From: Phymatolithon calcareum
Lineage: Eukaryota > Rhodophyta > Florideophyceae > Hapalidiales
NCBI GenBank assembly: GCA_977006965.1
Contig: OZ345355.1
Coordinates: 1,984,001-2,048,000, forward strand
Direction of reading: 5' to 3'
DNA length: 64,000 bases
Below the pieces are notes generated by a model, which searched no databases, was not told the origin of the DNA, and saw only the letters and a list, made by a program, of their open reading frames with translations. The position numbers and the translations under genes are program-made. The stretch's first letter is position 1, and each line of letters starts with the position of its first letter. This document shows positions 41,020 through 48,808 of the stretch, piece by piece.

Positions 41020-41101
41020 CTTGCACTGGCAAAGCGTCAGCAGATGCGTTGGTAACTTTTAATTAAAAATCTACCTTTCTTCTTCTTCTTGCACTGGCAA
41101 A
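41020..41101 (+). mobile_element. 54-bp LINE-A stub with 14-bp duplication
   Basis: CTTGCACTGGCAAA at 41020-41033 and 41088-41101 flanks only 54 bp, namely the last bases of LINE-A (GCGTCAGCAGATGCGTTGG to the CTT tail). An extreme 5' truncation. Confidence 0.88.
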
Positions 41102-42125
41102 CATTCTACTCATTCATTTCTTTTTTCGGTATCTAACTTCGGGCTATTCTACGCTCTTCTCAGTAGCAAGTACTTATCCACTTTTTAGACAATTGCGAGA
41201 TTGCGGTTGCCGAATCTTTTTGTTTAAGTTCGGAGATGAACTCTTGATATAACGACCGTTTCTTCTTATTCACAAGCCTTCTAATATGGTCTCTTGCATT
41301 TCTTATATTTTTCCCACCTCTCGGGCTCTTGTTTCCTTTTCCTCTTCGTTGTTAAGTGATCCAAGTTTGAGTTCGAAAAGGACATGAATCTGGGAGGCCT
41401 TTTGTAGTCAACTCTCCATGGTTCGGTCAATATATCGACGATATCGTTATATATCTTGTTTAGTCCTCTTGAGGAAACCCGCGACTCAAGACAGTGGAAT
41501 ATTTTTCCCCCTCGAGGCTCTAAGCCAGAGGTAGGTTTTGATATTTCCGCCAGATCGTGTCGAAATCGACCACGCTAAAATACAAGAACGATAGACCCTG
41601 TTTTTGGCCCAATTGCCTTCGCAAAGTTGCCCCAAGCGTCTGCAGATGCGTTGGTAACTTTTAAATAAAAAACTTACACTTCTTCTTCTTAGTCCTCTTG
41701 AGTCTTTGCAGCTCTTTAAGTTCGCCAGTTTTTCCGGGAGCTTCTTCCTTTACTCTTCTTCGCTGTTTTCTGGAATTCAGCACTTTTCCAGTTCTTCACC
41801 GAGACCATCCTTCGATGGGGAGAGGCGAGTATTTCCTCTGAGTTTCGGATGCACGTAATGACTGGCATATGTTGCGCGCTACCAGTCCAGATACCTTCAG
41901 GGTATCGAATAATTGATGTTCTCATACCCTTGGTTACGAAGTAGTCAATATTGCTCGAGTAGCTCTTTGTTTGGAACATAGGTCCTTCTCCTGAACAGTT
42001 TCTCCAATTTTTCCTGTCCGATTAACGCACGAGCTGGTGACCTCTTCTATTAGATACCCTGTCCCACCGAACGTGCCTGGCGTTCCAATCCGCTAAGAAT
42101 AGTATACCTCACCAAGCAGTGAGGA
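41102..42125 (-). mobile_element. LINE endonuclease and linker relic
   Basis: Minus strand from 42110: ADWNARHVRWDRVSNRRGHQ, then SYSSNIDYFVTKGMR (catalytic aspartate strand), and AQHMPV (histidine strand). After that come linker sequence and a segment with NKIYNDIVDILTEPWRVDY. Frameshifts throughout. It is interrupted by the LINE-A insertion at 41474-41688. Confidence 0.75.
41460..41702 (+). mobile_element. LINE-A 3' end insertion (215 bp) with 14-bp duplication
   Basis: TTAGTCCTCTTGAG at 41460-41473 and 41689-41702 flanks the LINE-A segment 41474-41688. It begins GAAACCCGCGACTC just around the ORF2 stop and ends AACTTTTAAATAAAAAAC plus CTT repeats. It lies in the linker of a LINE endonuclease relic on the opposite strand. 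Confidence 0.9.
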
Positions 42126-42440
42126 TGAAAGAAAGCAGATAGAGAATTCTTCGCGCAAGGTGGTTTGTAGGCCATTTTCCGAGAAACCCACCGAATTTAA
42201 TTGAAGAAATGGGCAGTCAAGGAGCATGGGCAGTAACACTCAACAGAATCCTGAAGAAGCCTCATAGACTCCGCCAGAAGACATTGACGTGGCTAGAGCC
42301 ATCGACGTGATCCAATGTAATTCCAATTAAGGAAGCTGAATTTTCAATGCTAATAGAATATGCCTAGAAAGGAGCCGAGTTTCCTCCAGTTGGGACGCAT
42401 GGCACCTTCTCAATAAATACATTTAACACTTGAGCTTCCC
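42126..42440 (+). mobile_element. LINE-C C-terminus and 3' UTR
   Basis: Readable in two frames as LRARWFVGHFPRNPPNLIEE, MGSQGAWAV and LNRILKKPHR. The 3' UTR ends ACCTTCTCAATAAATACATT. Confidence 0.78.
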
Positions 42441-42785
42441 AAGGGCACAACATGACTCGCAATATTGAACCTAACAAACGATGTGCTTCACAAAGCTCTT
42501 CTCTGTACCTCTACAGAGGTATTTGCGAGCAACCTAGATGCCAAGACAAATGTAAACGCAAGAACGCAGAAGAACGCAAAAGAAGAATGGGATGCATGTC
42601 TCCCTCCTAAAGCCGCTGAACGGGAGGGCCGACGCCGTCCTCAGCTCATCAAGAACAAGCTACCACCATTTCTCACCCTCAAAAAAGGGAAGCTCAGGCT
42701 TCTTTGCACGCACTGCAAATCATCGAGGAATCGATTGTACGTCTCTTTCTTAGTTGTGGATACCTCTTTCCTTTGTTTCTCGAAT
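42441..42785 (+). mobile_element. LINE ORF2 C-terminal fragment
   Basis: A 108-codon frame contains AAEREGRRRPQLIKNKLPPF LTLKK, similar to NVEKRKKGPIPNIKTTLPPYL in LINE-A, followed by HC-containing residues. It is truncated before the WAFG signature. Confidence 0.5.
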
Positions 42786-42789
42786 TCCT

Positions 42790-43735
42790 AGTGTGTTAGA
42801 TTCTCGATATCGCTCTTAGTTTTCCGAGCTTTGCCAAATAGCTTGTTCCGCTCTTATTTCATCTTGCTAAGAGATGGAGGCCAGTAATAATTTCGGGCTC
42901 CTTCCCTGAGAACCTTCTCCTTCAGGGTTGGAGCAAGATATGGGCGATAGACTCGTAATTTGAATCTAGCTCGCATTGAGACTGCCAGCTTTTAGTTGCA
43001 TGATGAATGGGGCAGGTTGCGGTTGAATTTGCTGGTATTTCTTGACGACTTCAACGTCAGATCTGCTCTTCGTCGAGAATATGTAATCATTGGGAGTGAA
43101 AAGATAAGGGTTGGGGTTTATCTTGAAAAGGGGTGATGTTTCTGTGATGCGATGCCTCAGTCTAAGATGCGATCAGGATCGCGGCTTAAATAGGGCAGGG
43201 GTGAGCAATTGCACACCCTGCAAAAAAGGTGGGGCACTAACCGACGCTATACTAATACTACGTTGCGTTTTTGTCGGCGTCTGCGATAAATCCGATGGTT
43301 CCTCTTGGAAGAGTCGTTCAAGATACAGTGTTGTCAGTGTCGGTGGATTGATCACAAGGAGCCGTTATAGAGCTCCTAGGTCGATGGTGATAATGTCGTT
43401 CAATATACCCCTGCAACACTGCGTGTCTACAAATAGCTTTTAGTATCTTTGTGCTGATGCTGTTGGCGGGATACTCAATACCACCTGTCTATACTGTAGG
43501 TTTCGTCCTACGCGAGTTCAGGCGATGTTACCTGTCCAGGTAGCAGACATTTTGTGATAAAGAAATCGATATTACCTTCGCCATTGAATGTAACGCACGA
43601 GCTCTCTTTCCCAAAATGGGGTACCCATCTCTGCTTTTCCGACCATAAGAGAAGGAATGTGCATCTTTGCTTTGTCTTCTGTCCCATGTCTTGTACCTTG
43701 CAATAATATCCCATAGCAATGAAGAGCTCCCTGTA
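42790..43735 (-). mobile_element. LINE endonuclease and linker relic
   Basis: Minus strand: IARYKTWDRRQSKDAH (catalytic NARH strand, degraded) near 43700, NIDFFITKCLLPG (catalytic aspartate strand) near 43560, then linker sequence YESIAHILLQPLRRRFSGKE around 42960-42900. Inactive. Confidence 0.6.
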
Positions 43736-43740
43736 GTACG

Positions 43741-43762
43741 TAAGAAGAAGAAGAAGAAGAAG
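43741..43762. repeat. GAA microsatellite
   Basis: AAGAAGAAGAAGAAGAAG. It resembles the LINE-A tail on the minus strand, but only a dozen similar bases follow it. Confidence 0.7.
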
Positions 43763-43781
43763 TGTGGATATTTATTTGAAG

Positions 43782-43812
43782 AACCAATCTAGTAATAAAT
43801 ATTAGATTGGTT
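43782..43812. terminator. 10-bp-arm hairpin 3' of the receptor-like frame
   Basis: AACCAATCTA and TAGATTGGTT with an 11-bp AT-rich loop, about 35 bp beyond the stop of the minus-strand frame at 43845. It could influence transcript 3' ends; function not established. Confidence 0.4.
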
Positions 43813-43844
43813 TAATGATAAGGACTGCTGTCTTCAAAGTGGTT

Positions 43845-45188
43845 CTAGTTTGCCATAGGTACTCCTTCTGGTAATCTCATTTCAAAAAATGCTAGGATCA
43901 TCAAGAAAAACATATGCGTCGACTGGGAGAAGGAGTTACCAACAAAATCATCGAGTACGCGAGGAATGACCATTGACAAGCCATTTCTGGTGCGTCCATA
44001 TAGAATTGAGAATGCCCAACGTAAAAAGAAGAAAAGAGACAATAGAACACGCCGTACTTTCCGAAGCACCGGTCGTTGGGAAGGTCCAAAGGCATAAACG
44101 ACAACGGAGAGGACATGAAGCAGAAGACCTAAGTATTGCGCCCAGCCGTAAGTGTGGCCTGGTAATCCGATAGAACACAACGTAGTTCTGTTAGCGTGAT
44201 TCGAGAATATTTGTTCAAGAGCGGCAAAAGCGGGGAGAAAAAACAGAAAAACTGATACAATGTAGGCGGCAATTTAGCTTTTCCAACCTAATCGAGCAAT
44301 ATTCTCCCTGAAGAGAAATACATGCCAGCTCGATTCAGTTATCTTACCATGTTCATTTTCATTCCGCAAAGATATCTGTAGACACCGTGATAACGAGATC
44401 ACAAACGTCGTGCCATACCCGACCACTTTAACCGGATATTGTGAGAGAATTGAAGAAATGGATTCACAGTTCTCGTAATAATCATCAAGAGCGCGCAGAA
44501 GAAGAATAGCAACGTAGCACATTATCCACAGAAATGCTTGATATATTGCCTCGGGAACCTTCCATCGTAAAACGGTAACGGGCTGCAGTATTCCGTTCTT
44601 CGCAGACGAAAATGCTCCTAGTCCGGATATCAAAATCAACAGAATCGCTGAGATGAGCCCATGGTAGTAAATATTACTGACCGCACTGCGACCACCTTTA
44701 AATCCGTATGCCGCAATGTGGTTGGCGATATTACATTCGGGTCTGGTGGTTTCAAAATAAAAATGTTCTGGGTCGAGCGGAAGACTGACGTTCCTCAACT
44801 CTTCTATCGCAGAAGAGTTGATTCTTCTCCATGGGCACCCCTTACAGCCATTTCTTGCAAGATGTAGGCCCGCCTCCGGACACGACCACGTGAAAAAGGG
44901 ACCGTAGTACGCCTCAAGTACAACTTGAATACACTCTGCCTGTGCCTTCACTGCAGAATACTGAAGGCAAGGGTCTTCTTCCGACTCGGGCAAGCGAATG
45001 TATTCAAGTGAAGACGTATGCTGCCTCACAGAATTCTCTTGCAAGACCGATGACAACAACTCTTTCAAATCCCTGCTTTTCTGTCCCATGTCTTTTATAG
45101 GATGCGCCGTACAGTGCGCTCTGCTCAATAAAACAAAGACAATCAGTGCGAAGAACGTAGCGAAGACCTGGATATCTTGCAGCGTCAT
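43845..45188 (-). pseudogene. Candidate 7TM receptor-like protein with one internal stop
   Basis: One frame of 447 codons from ATG (45186-45188), broken by a single TAA at 44274-44276 (codon 305). Residues 6-25 look like a signal peptide. Residues 27-170 form a hydrophilic domain with Cys at 26, 74, 86, 103, 115, 118 and 152 and N-glycosylation sites at 124 and 133. Hydrophobic spans follow at about 177-194, 214-233, 253-271, then after the stop about 307-326, 347-366, 376-394 and 415-430, which makes seven in total. Ectodomain plus seven spans is the layout of 7TM receptors, but no known family motif is seen. With the stop in force, a 304-aa three-TM protein would be made. A stop mutation in a recent pseudogene, an allelic stop or a very short unrecognised intron are all possible. 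Confidence 0.5.
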
Positions 45189-45269
45189 TTCTTTCTGGAT
45201 AACTGTGAAAGCATTTCCGATTAATGAGACAGAAAGAGCATTCGCGGGAGAGAGAGGAAATCAAGTTGT

Positions 45270-45298
45270 CAGAGTGTGTCGGAATTAAATTTGGCCCT
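45270..45298 (+). repeat. Left 29-bp TIR
   Basis: Starts CAGAGTGTGTCGG and ends AAATTTGGCCCT. Perfect inverted match to 47535-47563. Confidence 0.9.
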
Positions 45299-45368
45299 AG
45301 TGTTTGAGGAGAGGTTGTAAAGTGAAAATCGTTCGCGCGAAAACTATATACTACTGTCATACTCAGTA

Positions 45369-47249
45369 CTACTGTAAAACAATTTCTGCACTACTACTGA
45401 CTTCATTGTGGTCAGCGTTGTCCTCGGACTCACTGGCACCGGAGATCACTGTCTCATTCCACCATGAGCGAGCCTCATGGCTCATGTGGATGCGGTTGCG
45501 CTCAAGGACCACGAAAACGTCCTTCAGAAGGCTGGCTCGGCGTGCCTTCGTAAGCTTATTTACCGGTATGCGCTCAAAGCTTTCGAACACCGGGTATTGC
45601 TTTCCCGGCTTGAGCAGCGACGTGGAGATATCTGGCACGTCACCGTCAGGCTTACGGTACACATCCACTACCACCTTGCGCTCGTTGCTTTCCTGTAAGG
45701 CTTTGATGTGAATCTTGTACGCAAAGTATTTCCTGAAGCCAGTAAGCAACTTAAACGTTTCGCTCACCTTCTTCCAATTGCGAACCTCCTCGACAGGAAA
45801 CAGAACGCAGCGGTTTGACTCTGAGCTCGCTTCGATCGCCACCTTCATCTCCTGCATACTAAGCACGTTTGTGCGGCCGTCTACATGCTGACGAATGGAT
45901 CCGAAACCCTCGTCGGGTCGGAACTTAGTGTGACCGACAGCCATGAAGTGCCATACAATTTCATCATGGTGTCCATGTGCAACGCGAAGCATAAAGTACC
46001 CGAGTACGAAGTTGTTCTTATTCTGGCCTGTACAAGAGTCGCTGTGAAGGTGAAGGACTTTGGCGTTGCCGACAAGAGGGCATGTGTGGGCGAAAAAGTG
46101 ATGCAACATCGACGCCACCTGCACTGAGCCGTGCTTTGTGCCCTCGCCATAGATGTAGTTATACTGCACGCCCTTCATGCCATTGCCTTCGTCGACAATT
46201 CCAAACAGGTTCACGTCGTACCCCTTCTTCTGCACGAACCACTCGTTCATAGTCTGTTCACTGAGCATAGGCACCGATAACTGTTTCGCGTAATCGTACG
46301 ACACGGCCGCGAGCGGCAAACGTGCAAGGGAAGGCGCACGCACCACTATACGAGCGGCATACTGCGACTCGCGGTACACGTCGCGCGTCGCATCTGCGGC
46401 CTCAAGATGCTCGCGCCACTCCTGGGCCTTTTCCGGTAGATTTCTGTCCGATATAGTGCGCAAAGAGTCCCGGAACACGAAGCACACGTCGCAGAGACCG
46501 CGCGCGCGCAGCGAAACTCGAACGAAGGGCAAATCCTTATTCAGCACGTCGATGAACGTGTCCAGATGCACGTGCAGCGAGCAATTTTGCTGCGACGAGA
46601 TGTACTCTTTGTGTAGAGAGCGCTTCGTGTAGCGCGGCGGAAGCACTACAATAGCCTCAGTGCCGTCCATCGAGTCTGTGTGCTTGCCGTCGCTACGGCG
46701 CATACGCACAGGCAGTGGGTGTCCGTCCGCAGCGGCGATGTCGGCCACGTACTGCCGCACGGCGGCACGTGCAGCTGGCTTTGCGGCATTCGATGTGTAC
46801 GATACCAGACCGTGATCGGGGGGGAGCACATTTCGCTGCGGTATAGTCAATGCACGCCAGTTGTCGTACGTGCCCTTCGAAATATTCATTAGCATCAACC
46901 ACGTCTCCCGGCACAGCTTGTGCTTGATGGCCGGTACGCGATATTCACAGTGGTTTCCGTGCTCGTTCACTTGCTGCATGTAGCACGTCATTACGAACGT
47001 ACGGAACACGCGGTTGCGCAAGTCGGGCGGGTTGAGTGAGAAGTAGAACGTGAGAAGTTGCGCATGTGTACGCACCGCGCTCTCCCTTAGCTTCAGCAGA
47101 CATGTGCGACCGCAGCATCGATGTTTTTCCTTCTTTCGCTTGATTACGCTGTCGACGAACATTTCCTCATCGAAATCGGCGTATGAACCTTTCTGGCGCT
47201 TCGCCACCGGCTCTTCGACCTCCGATGAGGACGGTGAGGAAGACGACAT
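45369..47249 (-). CDS. DDE/RNase H-like transposase-type protein (DUF7869-like)
   Basis: An open frame of 626 codons starting at ATG 47249; an upstream extension to 47315 would need a GTG start. The N-terminus is Ser/Glu-rich with a basic KRQK patch. A Cys-rich segment (HRCCGRTCLLKL) and a VPAIKHKLCRETWLMLM helix follow, then CDVC near residue 253. The C-terminal half has an RNase H-like order: SYDYAKQL (D319), LHLHSDSCTGQNKNNFVLGY (D404) and VGHTKFRPDEGFGSIRQ (D446). Proteins with the D-x-CxGQNKN and VGHTKF-x-PD signatures are abundant, poorly characterised transposon-related families in many eukaryotes. Placement inside perfect TIRs supports a transposase. Catalysis is inferred, not shown. 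The frame has no lesion. Confidence 0.75.
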   Translation of the reverse strand: MSSSSPSSSEVEEPVAKRQKGSYADFDEEMFVDSVIKRKKEKHRCCGRTCLLKLRESAVRTHAQLLTFYFSLNPPDLRNRVFRTFVMTCYMQQVNEHGNHCEYRVPAIKHKLCRETWLMLMNISKGTYDNWRALTIPQRNVLPPDHGLVSYTSNAAKPAARAAVRQYVADIAAADGHPLPVRMRRSDGKHTDSMDGTEAIVVLPPRYTKRSLHKEYISSQQNCSLHVHLDTFIDVLNKDLPFVRVSLRARGLCDVCFVFRDSLRTISDRNLPEKAQEWREHLEAADATRDVYRESQYAARIVVRAPSLARLPLAAVSYDYAKQLSVPMLSEQTMNEWFVQKKGYDVNLFGIVDEGNGMKGVQYNYIYGEGTKHGSVQVASMLHHFFAHTCPLVGNAKVLHLHSDSCTGQNKNNFVLGYFMLRVAHGHHDEIVWHFMAVGHTKFRPDEGFGSIRQHVDGRTNVLSMQEMKVAIEASSESNRCVLFPVEEVRNWKKVSETFKLLTGFRKYFAYKIHIKALQESNERKVVVDVYRKPDGDVPDISTSLLKPGKQYPVFESFERIPVNKLTKARRASLLKDVFVVLERNRIHMSHEARSWWNETVISGASESEDNADHNEVSSSAEIVLQ

Positions 47250-47534
47250 ACGGTGGTAGTATCGTGCTGTCGACAAAGGATGAGGGTTTTTTGGATGCAG
47301 TTGCACATTTATCACACCAAATCTATTGTAGAGTTAATCAACGTCCTGGAAACTGTAAGCGTTTTGACAAGGGGTCCTGTAGCGGTTTTCGTGAGTACCA
47401 TTTTCTATGAGTTGTATATCTTTTCTAGAGGCTAAGCTGCGGTTACTATGAAGGATGCATCCATTGAATTAAAAAAATTGGGAAAGCAAAAGAGCTCTAG
47501 AACTAATTCGAGTACAGCTACTTCTAGTTTTTGG

Positions 47535-47563
47535 AGGGCCAAATTTAATTCCGACACACTCTG
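47535..47563 (-). repeat. Right 29-bp TIR
   Basis: Reverse complement of 45270-45298. Confidence 0.9.
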
Positions 47564-47661
47564 TCAGATAGATTGCTGCCCGACCTATATAGACTATCCA
47601 AATCTGATGACGTCAGCAGCTATCATCAAAATTACAATTTTCATGACGCGACATATTGTCA

Positions 47662-47670
47662 TAAATCAAA
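47662..47670. repeat. 9-bp target-site duplication, left
   Basis: TAAATCAAA, identical to 48479-48487. Confidence 0.9.
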
Positions 47671-47745
47671 GGGGAATTTACTGAAATGACCAGGCAGTTT
47701 GCCGTATTTACTAAAATGACCACCATGCATGGGTGTTGTTATGAT
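47671..47745 (+). repeat. MULE left TIR
   Basis: Pairs with 48404-48478 at 69 of 75 positions. Confidence 0.88.
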
Positions 47746-47804
47746 TATAGCTTTGGTGTAATGCGGGGCAGCATAAAATTATGGGGTCCAGAAATAACAT
47801 CAGT

Positions 47805-48025
47805 TTATTGATCGGAGGGGGGCTGAGAGGGCCGCTGGGGCTCAACGGCTTCCTTGCAGGAGCGCTTATTATGGCCAGGTTTGTTACATTTCTTACACGT
47901 AACGGACCGGTCAGAAGCAGAGCCAGCTATGAGACGCCTTTTTTTAGGCCTTCCTGGCGGGCGCCTAGTCACCGGAGGAAGATCGGCATGCTCTGGAAAT
48001 TGCCGTAAATCTGGTTTTTGTGCTT
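47805..48025 (-). pseudogene. MULE transposase C-terminal zinc knuckle
   Basis: The minus strand encodes RRPPGRPKKRR (AT-hook-like) followed by CKKCNKPGHNKRSC, a perfect CX2CX4HX4C knuckle, and ends at TAA 47805-47807. PGRPKK plus a CCHC knuckle with GHNKRTC-type spacing is the usual C-terminus of MuDR/MULE transposases. Upstream codons are closed by a stop near 48030. The DDE and SWIM domains are absent. Confidence 0.8.
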
Positions 48026-48403
48026 TTCAGGACGGCAAACGTGTAACCCTTTAGTGCAGCATGGCTGGAAACAGCTGACTTTTGGATATTCTTGGACTGG
48101 AAAAGAGCACCAATATCAATTTCGGTCGTAAACGGCCTGTCCATTGTCGAAGACGGTAGCTTGAATCTGATGGTGTACCGAAAAATCGAAACCGGCAAGG
48201 TCGCCGAGCGACTTTATTGGGACAAAACTGTGGAAATGTGGAACATGGCGATCTTCGAACAAATTGTTCCGTTTCGTCCTAAGGCAGATCCGTTTTACAA
48301 ACCGAAATAACCAGAAGATCAAGACGTTGGCACCTGGGCATGTATCGGTCTCAACGGACCGGAGTGATGGACCGTTTGCTGGATGCTGACAGAAAAGTAC
48401 AGG

Positions 48404-48478
48404 ATCATAACTACACCCATGCATGGTGGTCATTTTAGTAAATACGGTAAACTACTTGGTCATTTTACTAAATTCCCC
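48404..48478 (-). repeat. MULE right TIR
   Basis: Pairs with 47671-47745. Confidence 0.88.
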
Positions 48479-48487
48479 TAAATCAAA
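48479..48487. repeat. 9-bp target-site duplication, right
   Basis: TAAATCAAA, identical to 47662-47670. Confidence 0.9.
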
Positions 48488-48492
48488 TTATA

Positions 48493-48592
48493 ACAGCACA
48501 TGTCCACGTGTGTGTGATTTATGACAGCACATGTCCACGTGTATGTAATTGTTGACAGCACATGACTACGTGTGTGTAATTCACGACAGCTG
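48493..48592. repeat. 31-bp minisatellite, three full units plus a partial
   Basis: ACAGCACATG starts at 48493, 48524 and 48555 (period exactly 31), with a final partial unit ACAGCTGTC at 48586. Each unit holds a CCACGTG or CTACGTG core, i.e. E-box-like. Confidence 0.85.
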
Positions 48593-48787
48593 TCAAAACA
48601 TGCAACTACGAAAAGTTCCTGTCATCGAACAGAAGCACTCTGAAGTTGAACCGAGATCACACTGCGAATGAAGTATGTTGCGATTGAAGCACCACGCATA
48701 CATACTTTCAACAAACTTTAGATGTCGTAGACAAAAGCTACGGGCAGTGAATAGATTTACTAAGACCCTTGCGCCCCCTTTATCGCC

Positions 48788-48795
48788 TATATAAG
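48788..48795 (+). promoter_or_regulatory. TATA-like box TATATAAG
   Basis: CTATATAAGCTC lies 20 bp before the left end of the pogo-like element and 200 bp after the E-box minisatellite. It may be a host core promoter whose transcript is interrupted by the element. Inference only. Confidence 0.35.
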
Positions 48796-48808
48796 CTCTA
48801 CGCGTGTA

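Larger units (their letters stand above)
45270..47563 (-). mobile_element. TIR DNA transposon with intact DDE-like gene
   Basis: Perfect 29-bp terminal inverted repeats. The left one is 45270-45298, beginning CAGAGTGTGTCGGAATTAAA. The right one is 47535-47563, its exact reverse complement. The 2294-bp element contains a single long frame (47249-45369, minus strand). No clear target duplication is seen (left flank ...AAGTTGT, right flank TCAGATAG...). The left end lies 82 bp upstream of the ATG of the receptor-like frame, so the insertion has displaced that gene's promoter region. Confidence 0.85.
47671..48478 (-). mobile_element. Mutator-like (MULE) deletion derivative
   Basis: An 808-bp element with about 75-bp terminal inverted repeats (GGGGAATTTA at both ends; six differences over 75 bp) and a perfect 9-bp duplication TAAATCAAA. 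Long TIRs plus 9-bp duplications are diagnostic of Mutator-like elements. Inside each TIR the motif ATTTACTRAAATGACC occurs twice in direct order, possibly the transposase binding site. The interior keeps the C-terminal zinc knuckle of a transposase but no catalytic domain, so it is non-autonomous. Confidence 0.9.

Noticed and set aside
45270-47563. hAT assignment of the TIR element from its CAGAG start
   Set aside because: hAT elements make 8-bp duplications and have a different protein; no 8-bp duplication is present and the encoded protein lacks hAT motifs.
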